64,000 bases of DNA from Planctomycetota bacterium (GTDB taxonomy: Bacteria > Planctomycetota > SZUA-567 > H5-PLA8), in NCBI GenBank assembly GCA_026184295.1, contig JAHCJK010000005.1, positions 19,983 to 83,982 on the forward strand, written 5' to 3'. This document shows, piece by piece, positions 54,604 through 60,955 of the stretch. The notes under the pieces were generated by a model that had not been told where the DNA came from, made no database searches, and saw nothing but the letters and a program-made list of their open reading frames with translations. Every line of letters begins with the position of its first letter. Positions within the stretch are counted from its first letter, which is position 1. Made by a program: the position numbers and the translations under genes.

Positions 54604-55373
54604 TCCGGGGACAGACTACTCAATTATTTGAGAGAGTAACGCAGGCGGATACCTTCGAGCGGCATGAGCCGATTAGCGCGGGTGGTTGTACCTGGGTTGC
54701 CGCATCACGTCACGCAGCGCGGAAATCGACGTCAGGTCGTCTTCGTGGATGACACGGACCGTTTTGCATACCGTCAGACGGTCCTGCATTACTTCACGCA
54801 ACATAAGCTCAAAGTCTGGGCGTATTGCTTGATGACGAATCATGTTCACTTCGTGGTCGTCCCCTCCGACGCGAAATCGTTAGGACTGGCCTTCCGCGAC
54901 GCGCACACCCATTATGCGCTGGGCTTCAACAAGCGGCATGGATTGCACGGGCACCTTTGGCAAGGCCGTTTCTATTCCTGCCCGCTCGATGGCGACCATC
55001 TTTGGGCAGCGGTGCGTTATGTGGAGCGCAATCCCGTCCGAGCAGGCATGGCGGCGCATGCCGCGGACTACCCTTGGTCCAGCGCGGCGGCGCACGGCGA
55101 TAGAGCGGCAGATGCCCTCCTGAGCGGAGACTTTCCGCCGTCAGGAGTCATCATGAATTGGCGAGCGTGGCTGCAATCCCAGCCCGGAGAAGACGAGCGT
55201 CGCGTGCGAAACTGTACGAAGACAGGCCGTCCATGTGGGTCAGCTGCTTTTGTAGATGAACTGGAGCAGACGCTTTCGCGCCCATTGCATCCGCTGCGCC
55301 CAGGGCCCAAAGTGCATCTCGAAGATCCAGGTACAGGTAGTCTCTGGAAATAATTGAGTAGTCTGTCCCCGGA
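54604..55373 (+). mobile_element. Y1 (HUH) transposase element with 26-bp terminal inverted repeats
   Basis: 770 bp. The left end (54604-54629, TCCGGGGACAGACTACTC...) is exactly complementary to the right end (55348-55373). It contains one transposase gene. The right end stops 4 bases before the Rhs tip homology starting at 55378. Classic IS200-type elements have subterminal hairpins; long end-to-end inverted repeats like these are typical of the stand-alone REP-associated tyrosine transposase group found in many GC-rich genomes. Confidence 0.88.
54664..55353 (+). CDS. REP-associated Y1-type (IS200-like) transposase
   Basis: 229 residues from ATG 54664. Single-strand DNA HUH nuclease/transposase: MSRLARVVVPGLPHHVTQRG start, HUH motif CLMTNHVHFVV (His60, His62) and a helix RYVERNPVRAG carrying the probable catalytic Tyr119. 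The stop codon lies within the right terminal repeat. Intact and probably active. An internally deleted relative is at 57733-58032. Confidence 0.88.
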   Translation: MSRLARVVVPGLPHHVTQRGNRRQVVFVDDTDRFAYRQTVLHYFTQHKLKVWAYCLMTNHVHFVVVPSDAKSLGLAFRDAHTHYALGFNKRHGLHGHLWQGRFYSCPLDGDHLWAAVRYVERNPVRAGMAAHAADYPWSSAAAHGDRAADALLSGDFPPSGVIMNWRAWLQSQPGEDERRVRNCTKTGRPCGSAAFVDELEQTLSRPLHPLRPGPKVHLEDPGTGSLWK

Positions 55374-57099
55374 TCTCCTCAAAAAGTCGATCCTCGCCGC
55401 CGGGCCCGGCGGGCCCAAGGTGGGCGACGAACAATCCTATGTCTGGGATCAATTGAACCGGTTGCGGAATGTCGAGAAGAAGGGCGGCGGCGAGATTCTG
55501 GCGACGGCGACCTTCAAGTACCCGGCGTACGGCTGGCAGGCTACCTCGCAGACCGTCCACGTTACGGCGGGCAACACGACCGAGACGCGTTCGTTCGGGT
55601 ACGGCATGGGCGGCGAACTGCTGACCGAGTCGGTGCCGAACGCGGGGACGCGCACGTACGTAAACGGCGGCCTGGACCGCGTGATGTGGTCGAAGGACGC
55701 GCAGGGCACGAACTTCTGGCTTACGGGCGGCAGCGGATCGGTCTACGCGATCGCGGACGCGGCAGGGAACGTGATGGAACGCCAGCGGTTCGACGCATTC
55801 GGCAAGACCGAGCGGACCGACGCGTTCGGGCAGCCGCTGGCGCAGTCGGCGATCGGCAACCGCCTGAGCTTCAACGGCCGCATGAACCTGGAAGAATTCG
55901 GCCTGCAGTACCTGCGCAACCGCTATTACAGCCCCACCACCGGCCGCTTCATCTCCGCCGACCCGATCGGCTACGAAGGGGGCTTGAACCTCTACAATTA
56001 TTGCGGCGGGGATCCGGTGAATTACGGCGACCCAATGGGGTTGGGGCGATGGAGGCTCGTCAATGGTGAATGGGTTTGGTTCGATGACGAAGGTGATCCC
56101 GATCAGCCCCCCTATCCAGACGTCAGGATCGAAACTTCTCGCAAGGCAAACTGGTGGGGGTGGCTATCCGGCGACTCGCAAGAAGTGGTTGATATGCTCG
56201 CGGCAAACGAGCAATGGCGCAGACGCATGGAAGGACGACCGGCCTTGCAGAAGCCGTTGGGCGACAGCACGCTCGCGGACACGGTCGCCATTGTTGGTAA
56301 TAGGTCCGCGGAGGGAACAGGCGATTTCCTGAAGGGAACCGGAAACGTCGTTACCGGCGGCGTTCCGATGCTCATGTCAAACACCGCCGATGCGATTGCC
56401 ACTGGCGATCCCGATCAAGCCAGGGCGATTCTTTGGGGTGGGGTAAAGGATCAAGGCGTGATGATCGTAATGCAAGGTACTTCGAACTACATTTCTACGA
56501 ACAAGACTGGTGTTCGAGCTTTGGACAACAAGCTCTTCCCTGAAATGCAGGGAACTGTCCCCTTAGTTGATATTCCAAAGCGTGGAGAGTCGGGGCCCCC
56601 GCAAGGATTCTCGTCTGTTTATGAGTACCAAGCGGCGTGGGGGAAGCTGGCCGTTCAGGAAAGGACTGCTGCCTTCAAGCCGTTGCTTGAAAAGTCAGGT
56701 TACAGAGGAGAGTTTGCATTTGGGGCCTACTGGGACAAGTCGGGCAACGTTCGCATTGCCGTCGCGAGTACTGATCTCCGAGGGTATGTACCAAGAATCA
56801 TTAAGGAAAACTCGACGAGTACCGGATTCTCACTCTGGTCACCTCATGAGACCCATGTTGTAGGGGGTATGCCTAAAGGTTTCCACGCTGAAGCGAAACT
56901 TTGGGTAACTGTCCGACCCTACTATGTGGACGCAGTCGGAGGAGCAAAGTATATTTGTGGCAGGCAATGCACACCGCTGTTGCAGTTCGGAGGTGTGGAT
57001 ACGTCTACCCCGTTCGCTCCATCACTACGAGGTAAGCAACCGGAAACGTTCTTCGGAGACGAGGCAATATTGCGATATCGACAAGGGCAGAAGGAATGA
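55354..57099 (+). CDS. Orphan Rhs tip with deaminase-like toxin domain
   Basis: The frame opens with a TTG inside the transposon end and has no convincing start or ribosome-binding site, so it is an N-terminally truncated Rhs cassette, probably silent until recombined. Residues about 9-229 repeat the YD core tip up to GGDPVNYGDPMG. After that comes a new toxin: a Trp-rich lead, a middle region with a Gly/Thr-rich segment (GDFLKGTGNVVTGG), and a C-terminal domain with FHAEAKLW (His-Ala-Glu, codons 56884-56892) followed by ICGRQC (Cys at 56956 and 56968). HAE plus a cysteine pair is the zinc site pattern of nucleic-acid deaminase toxins. The Cys spacing of three residues is unusual. Confidence 0.72.
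   Translation: MSSLSPDLLKKSILAAGPGGPKVGDEQSYVWDQLNRLRNVEKKGGGEILATATFKYPAYGWQATSQTVHVTAGNTTETRSFGYGMGGELLTESVPNAGTRTYVNGGLDRVMWSKDAQGTNFWLTGGSGSVYAIADAAGNVMERQRFDAFGKTERTDAFGQPLAQSAIGNRLSFNGRMNLEEFGLQYLRNRYYSPTTGRFISADPIGYEGGLNLYNYCGGDPVNYGDPMGLGRWRLVNGEWVWFDDEGDPDQPPYPDVRIETSRKANWWGWLSGDSQEVVDMLAANEQWRRRMEGRPALQKPLGDSTLADTVAIVGNRSAEGTGDFLKGTGNVVTGGVPMLMSNTADAIATGDPDQARAILWGGVKDQGVMIVMQGTSNYISTNKTGVRALDNKLFPEMQGTVPLVDIPKRGESGPPQGFSSVYEYQAAWGKLAVQERTAAFKPLLEKSGYRGEFAFGAYWDKSGNVRIAVASTDLRGYVPRIIKENSTSTGFSLWSPHETHVVGGMPKGFHAEAKLWVTVRPYYVDAVGGAKYICGRQCTPLLQFGGVDTSTPFAPSLRGKQPETFFGDEAILRYRQGQKE
55378..56039 (+). repeat. Rhs core-tip repeat, copy 2
   Basis: 662 bp collinear with 52259-52920, differing by scattered base changes only. 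Begins 4 bases after the Y1 element and ends at the toxin junction. Confidence 0.9.
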
Positions 57100-57623
57100 G
57101 AATGGTAACGTCGAAGGACATCTTTAACGAAAAGTCTGGACTGGTTGATCGTTTACGGCAACTTGCTCCCGGCGCGTTGAGCGATGTCGCGTTGGAGATC
57201 ACCAGAGGTGTCTTGGCGGAGACAGAAAATCTGCATTGTAACTACCCATACCGCACCGAGGGACGGAAACTAGCATTGGAGGGCAGCGTAGGCTCATTTG
57301 AGGCTGGCAACATCCGGCAGGCAATAGAAGTGTATCTCAATGAAGCTGAAATTGACGATGCATGTACTGAAGAGGCGAAGTACCTGTTACAGCGCCTCGA
57401 CTTCGTTGCAGACCCCTCTGCCGAGCATTTGCTCAGTCTCCTTCAAACGGGCTTTACGGTTCTGGACAGGAGAATTTGGGAAGAGGTTGTTCCAGAATCA
57501 GATCAGCCAAGAGTCATAGACGGAAAGGAATACCAGGAATGGTTCGACACTACTGATGCCGATCCGCGACTATCCCTTTTCCTTGAACGAATATCTCACC
57601 ACTTAGGAGAGCATCTTGTGTAG
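57096..57623 (+). CDS. Probable immunity protein for the orphan deaminase-like toxin
   Basis: 175 residues; ATG 57096 overlaps the toxin stop (ATGA), a second ATG follows at 57102. Helical and acidic (LVDRLRQLAPGALSDVALEI, AIEVYLNEAEIDDACTEEAK, LFLERISHHLGEHLV), no signal peptide. No family recognised. Overlap, size and position behind a toxin tip support an immunity role. Confidence 0.65.
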   Translation: MRMVTSKDIFNEKSGLVDRLRQLAPGALSDVALEITRGVLAETENLHCNYPYRTEGRKLALEGSVGSFEAGNIRQAIEVYLNEAEIDDACTEEAKYLLQRLDFVADPSAEHLLSLLQTGFTVLDRRIWEEVVPESDQPRVIDGKEYQEWFDTTDADPRLSLFLERISHHLGEHLV

Positions 57624-57635
57624 CGGCCCAGCGGC

Positions 57636-57672
57636 TTGTGAAGTCTAGAATTTCTCTGCGGGCACGAAAAGA
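57636..57672 (+). repeat. 37-bp cassette-end repeat, copy 1
   Basis: TTGTGAAGTCTAGAATTT... directly after the second immunity gene and abutting the left end of the deleted Y1 element. Near-identical to 58612-58648. Confidence 0.75.
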
Positions 57673-58048
57673 TCCGGGGACAGGCTACTCAATTATTTGA
57701 AAGAGTAACGCAGGCGGATGCCTTCTAGCGGCATGAGCCGATTAGCGCGGGTGGTTGTACCTGGATTGCCGCATCACGTCACGCAGCGTTGAAATCGGCG
57801 TCAGGCCTTCTTCGTGGATGACGCGGACCGCTTGGCGTACCGCCAGACCGTCCGGTATTGCTTAACACAACATGGACTCAAAGTCTGGGCGTATGGCCTG
57901 ATGACGAATCACGTTCACGTCGTCGTCGTCCCGGGCGACGCGAAGGCGTTAGGACAGGCGTTCCGCGACGCGCACACCCATTGTGCGCTGGGCTTCAACA
58001 AACCGCACGGGGTAGTCTCTGGAAATAATTGAGTAGTCTGTCCCCGGA
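57673..58048 (+). mobile_element. Internally deleted, MITE-like derivative of the Y1 element
   Basis: 376 bp with the same ends as 54604-55373: left end 57673-57698 (one mismatch), right end 58023-58048 (exact). The transposase C-terminal half is missing. It could be moved only by an intact transposase acting in trans. The right end abuts the remnant of a third Rhs toxin. Confidence 0.85.
57733..58032 (+). pseudogene. Degenerate Y1 transposase
   Basis: Starts like the intact copy, but codon 20 has become TGA (57790-57792; GGA in the intact gene). After the His-U-His motif (TNHVHVVVVPG) and GFNKPHG the sequence jumps to the extreme 3' end (GTAGTCTCTGG), removing about 130 codons including the catalytic tyrosine while keeping frame. 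Confidence 0.85.
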
Positions 58049-58228
58049 TCTGGATATTAGAAAGGTCGGTGAAGATTCATACAGTGTTACAATCACAGAT
58101 AATAATGGTGAAATATTGTCAATCGATACTTGGTCTAATAGAGGAGTGCCATTAGCCAAGAAGATATCGTTAAGGCGCTGAGAGGCTACGGAGTAACACC
58201 TCCCAAGGACTTCTGGAGATTATTCTAA
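58049..58228 (+). pseudogene. Remnant tail of a third Rhs toxin
   Basis: AT-rich. Reads DLDIRKVGEDSYSVTITDNN and on to RGVPLAK in one frame, then stops (TGA 58179-58181). From 58163 the neighbouring frame continues DIVKALRGYGVTPPKDFWRL to TAA at 58226-58228. A single lost base near 58158-58163 explains both. Only the last ~60 codons remain; the 5' part is cut off by the Y1 derivative. The toxin type cannot be named. Confidence 0.55.
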
Positions 58229-58448
58229 TGTCCAAGGGGAGAATGCAGGATTTAAAAGGTGCGTTAGTCTATGCTGGATGGACAATACTATATTCGGATT
58301 TAATGGGAAGAGAAGTCAAGATCTAAACGATATTCTCTATTGCAAAGTTATAGATAAAGACATAAAGCTTTACTTTGAAAAGAGGTCTTCCGAATCTTGG
58401 ACATCGGGAGTCAAGAGCTTTATTGAGAAGTTAGAAGAAATAAAATAA
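58228..58448 (+). pseudogene. Probable decayed immunity gene of the third cassette
   Basis: ATG 58228 overlaps the toxin remnant stop (TAATG) but runs only 32 codons. A neighbouring frame is open from ATG 58278 to TAA 58446-58448 (56 codons: MDNTIFGFNGKRSQDLNDIL..., ending EKLEEIK). One frameshift would join them into a ~73-residue protein of the right size and composition for an immunity protein. No family recognised. Confidence 0.4.
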
Positions 58449-58517
58449 CAGGTAGTGTGTGTAGTGACCCAGCTGTGCCCGACCGAATTGGCATCGGAGT
58501 CGTTGCCGAATAAATAG

Positions 58518-58559
58518 ATATGGTTTTTGTCGGCGCGAAGCCGCCGACGAAAACCATAT
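58518..58559. other. Long perfect-looking hairpin
   Basis: ATATGGTTTTTGTCGGCG (58518-58535) pairs along all 18 bases with 58542-58559 (one G-T wobble), 6-base loop. Not followed by a T-tract on either strand. It sits between the third cassette remnant and the second 37-bp repeat. Confidence 0.7.
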
Positions 58560-58611
58560 TGGACTGAGCGCGGGTTTCCGAAGCGGTGTGCGGTGTGAGG
58601 TGGCTCAGGGG

Positions 58612-58648
58612 TTGTGAAGTCTAGAATTTATCTGCGGGCACGAAAGAA
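58612..58648 (+). repeat. 37-bp cassette-end repeat, copy 2
   Basis: TTGTGAAGTCTAGAATTT..., matching 57636-57672 at nearly all positions. It follows the third cassette remnant as copy 1 follows the second cassette. The next 200 bases hold no gene. Confidence 0.75.
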
Positions 58649-58806
58649 CTGCAGCGTTTGCAACACGGCCGGTTGCGGTTCTCTCGTTGAAGCGAAGCAA
58701 ACGTCATTCGAGTTTCAAAGAGCAGTCATCTTGATGAACACTACGCGACGCGGCTGGTGGCACAGGCCTCGCTTTTAATCTAGGCTAGAGCCGAGCGATC
58801 TGGTGC

Positions 58807-58834
58807 CACTGGCTGAGGTTGTATTCAGCCAGTG
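58807..58834. terminator. Hairpin at the 3' end of the fasciclin gene
   Basis: CACTGGCTGA / TCAGCCAGTG, perfect 10-bp arms with an 8-base loop, 26 bases downstream of the stop of the - strand gene ending at 58860. No T-tract on the - strand side, so weak as a terminator. Confidence 0.4.
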
Positions 58835-58859
58835 CGTGGTGCTTGCATTCAGCAGGCTT

Positions 58860-59318
58860 CTACAGGAGGTCTGCGATGCCGTGGATGATGCCGTTGGGCG
58901 CTTCGATGTCGGGGTGCACCACCTTGGCGCCGCCCAAGCGCGCGTTCGTCCGGTCGGCCGGGATCGCGGGGCCGTGGATCGGGGCGATCAGGCCCATCTC
59001 GAAGATCGTCTCCAGGTCCAGGTGGCCCCACACGATGTGGCGGCTCAGCGCGCCGCGCAGGCGCGCGGGGTCGCGCAGCAGGCCGTCGGCTTGCGGGTGG
59101 CGGAAGGCCGCGTCGGTGGGCGCGAGGAGCGTGTAGGGGCCGGAGGCGGCCAGGCGGTCGCAGAGCCCCGCGGCTTCCAGCCCGCGCAGCAGCAGGTGGA
59201 AGCTTTTCTCGTGGAGCAGTTGGAGGATGTTTCCGCGGAAGCGTCCGGACTGCGTGCGCGGCTTCGCGCGCGGAAAATCGGCCATGCATAGAATCTCGTG
59301 AATGCCCATGCGCGCCAT
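58860..59318 (-). CDS. Single fasciclin (FAS1) domain protein
   Basis: 152 residues from ATG 59318 (ATG 59309 or 59285 also possible; ribosome-binding sites are weak). One FAS1 domain: NILQLLHEKSFHLLLRGLEA, the H1-type GPYTLLAPTDAAF and the H2-type NGIIHGIADLL at the very end. No signal peptide, so unlike most fasciclins it seems cytoplasmic or its true start is elsewhere. It follows the exported fasciclin gene at 59396 by 77 bases in the same direction. Confidence 0.75.
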   Translation of the reverse strand: MARMGIHEILCMADFPRAKPRTQSGRFRGNILQLLHEKSFHLLLRGLEAAGLCDRLAASGPYTLLAPTDAAFRHPQADGLLRDPARLRGALSRHIVWGHLDLETIFEMGLIAPIHGPAIPADRTNARLGGAKVVHPDIEAPNGIIHGIADLL

Positions 59319-59395
59319 GCGTGCCTGCCTTTCGATGCCGGAATCCGAGGGGAGAAAGGCCGTGCGGAGCGCGCGCCCCGCACGGCCGTGGGCCT

Positions 59396-60031
59396 TTATT
59401 CCTGCGGGCGGTCCTTGCCGTCGAAGGTGTGTTCGACCTTCTCGGCGCCCTTCTTCAGGCCGCGTTCGATGGCTTCGGCGGCTTCGCGCAGCATGCTGTC
59501 GTTGTTCACCATCAGCACGTGGTCGATGCCGTGGACGATGCCGTTGGACGCGCGGTTGTCCGCGGAGAGAATCTTCGCGTCGTTGATCTCGATGTACTCG
59601 CCGCCGGGCTTGACCTTCAGTTCCTTGCCGGCTTTCGGGATCAGCACGCGTTCCGTCCGCAGATCGGCCGTGTCCAGCGCCCGGTTGTCCAGCACGTGGC
59701 GGTCGAGGACTTCGAGCAGGCGCGGGCGGTCGTTGAGCAGGGCCGAGAGCTTCGGGACGCGTTCGAAGGCCTCGTCCATCGGCGCGAAGAACGTCATCGT
59801 GCCTTCCGCATCGAGGGCCTTTTCGAAGTCCGTGTCGGCGATCGCGCCGAGCAGGATCTTGTAGCGGCCGTCGGCCTTCAGGCTCTGGTGGATCGTCCGG
59901 GTCACTTCCTGCTTCTGCCCGTCGGCGAGCGGCGCGGGGGCGGGCTCGGGCTGCGCTCCGGTCTTGGCCACCACCAGCGCGGACAGGCAGCCGACCAGCA
60001 CGACGGCGATCAGGGCGATCAGTATTCGCAT
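59396..60031 (-). CDS. Exported/lipoprotein fasciclin (FAS1) domain protein
   Basis: 211 residues; start ATG 60031 fixed by AGGAGG. Hydrophobic N-terminus MRILIALIAVVLVGCLSAL contains LVGC, a good lipobox (Cys15), so probably a lipoprotein. FAS1 domain follows: YKILLGAIADTDFEKALD, TMTFFAPMDEAFERVP, RHVLDNRALD and SNGIVHGIDHVLMVN. FAS1 domains mediate adhesion. C-terminal charged helix. First of the fasciclin pair. Confidence 0.85.
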   Translation of the reverse strand: MRILIALIAVVLVGCLSALVVAKTGAQPEPAPAPLADGQKQEVTRTIHQSLKADGRYKILLGAIADTDFEKALDAEGTMTFFAPMDEAFERVPKLSALLNDRPRLLEVLDRHVLDNRALDTADLRTERVLIPKAGKELKVKPGGEYIEINDAKILSADNRASNGIVHGIDHVLMVNNDSMLREAAEAIERGLKKGAEKVEHTFDGKDRPQE

Positions 60032-60069
60032 CGGGATTCCTCCTTCTTTTCAAGGGGTTCGTGACTTCG

Positions 60070-60348
60070 TCAACCTTCGAAGAGGACCGCGGAACGGTCC
60101 TGCAGCGCCTCGGCCAGGGCCAAGGCGAGCACTTTGCGTTCAAACGGCGACGGCGTCTGTCGTCCGCGCAGGATGCGCACGAGCTGCGGCCGGCTGACGG
60201 CGCGGCGGCAGTAGGCGTGCATGTCCAGCGTGGTCAGCCCCAGCAGGCGGAGCATGGAACGCAGGCGTCCGGGCGTGACCGACGGCCCCAGGGCGGTCGC
60301 GGCGGCCGGTGTGACGTCGTGGAGCCGCGTGTACATTCTCTGGCTCAT
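60070..60348 (-). CDS. Small helix-turn-helix-like protein
   Basis: 92 residues; start ATG 60348 preceded by GAGGA. Basic and helical: VTPGRLRSMLRLLGLTTLDM and SRPQLVRILRGRQTPSPFER look like two helices and a turn of a small DNA-binding domain. No family recognised. It lies 39 bases upstream of the fasciclin operon on the same strand and could regulate it. The 254-bp stretch to 60603 holds only the hairpin at 60557. Confidence 0.5.
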   Translation of the reverse strand: MSQRMYTRLHDVTPAAATALGPSVTPGRLRSMLRLLGLTTLDMHAYCRRAVSRPQLVRILRGRQTPSPFERKVLALALAEALQDRSAVLFEG

Positions 60349-60556
60349 GGTTCGTCCTCGCCGAAATCTACGATGGCGCGGGCACGCTGCCCGAGCCCGA
60401 AGGTCCTTCAGGCGAGCGGAATGCCAATCGGCCGGGATTGCTGCAACTGCCCGCCGCGCCGGTGCTTGAAGCGAGATGTTCAAAACTTGGCCAGGGCGGC
60501 CTTCGTTCGATTTTCGGAGGGGGCTCTCGTTATCGCCGCGGGTCCCGGCCGAAACA

Positions 60557-60584
60557 AAAAGACCCCGCCGGAGCGGGGTCTTTT
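60557..60584. terminator. Bidirectional intrinsic terminator
   Basis: AAAAGACCCCGC (60557-60568) and GCGGGGTCTTTT (60573-60584), loop CGGA. On the - strand, where the gene ending at 60603 is transcribed, it is followed by TTTTT. On the + strand it ends in TTTT. Confidence 0.85.
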
Positions 60585-60602
60585 CGTGGGAGCGAGGCGC
60601 GG

Positions 60603-60899
60603 TCAGTCCCGGGTGACCTGCTTCTGCTGTTCGACCGCGCCCCATTTCTCGAGCATCTCGACGATCACGGTGTCGGGCACGTTCGCTTCCTTCATGCGGA
60701 GGATGTCGTCCGGGGTCACTTCGTACGCCCCGGAACTCTGCTGCACTTCCCGGAGCAGCGCGTCCTCGTTCGCGCCGGACTTGCTCAGGTCGATGATCGA
60801 CTTCGGGCTGCCCTGCGGCGCGGGCCAGACCGCGACGGCGGCTCCGGTGGCGGTAAGCAGGCCGGCGGCCAGCAGGATCGCTCGTGTGCTGCGCATCAT
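60603..60899 (-). CDS. Small exported protein sharing a domain with the DUF6600 protein
   Basis: 98 residues; ATG 60899 with GGAGG upstream. Signal peptide (MMRSTRAILLAAGLLTATGA), then one helical domain: SIIDLSKSGANEDALLREVQ ... VTPDDILRMKEANVPDTVIV EML. The same domain opens the neighbouring DUF6600 protein. Such units (a helix, then D-D-I/E-E-I, then V-x-x-x-V-I-x-x-M) recur in secreted proteins of related bacteria; function unknown. Likely cotranscribed with 60956-62713, 56 bases upstream. Confidence 0.7.
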   Translation of the reverse strand: MMRSTRAILLAAGLLTATGAAVAVWPAPQGSPKSIIDLSKSGANEDALLREVQQSSGAYEVTPDDILRMKEANVPDTVIVEMLEKWGAVEQQKQVTRD

Positions 60900-60955
60900 G
60901 ACTCGTTCCTCCTCGGCAGGCCGGAGGGTCCGGAGACCCTCCGGCGGTTCCAGGC

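Noticed and set aside
42107..58648. Type VI secretion or CDI context for the Rhs protein
   Set aside because: No VgrG, PAAR, Hcp or two-partner secretion gene is visible; the Rhs protein has its own signal peptide.
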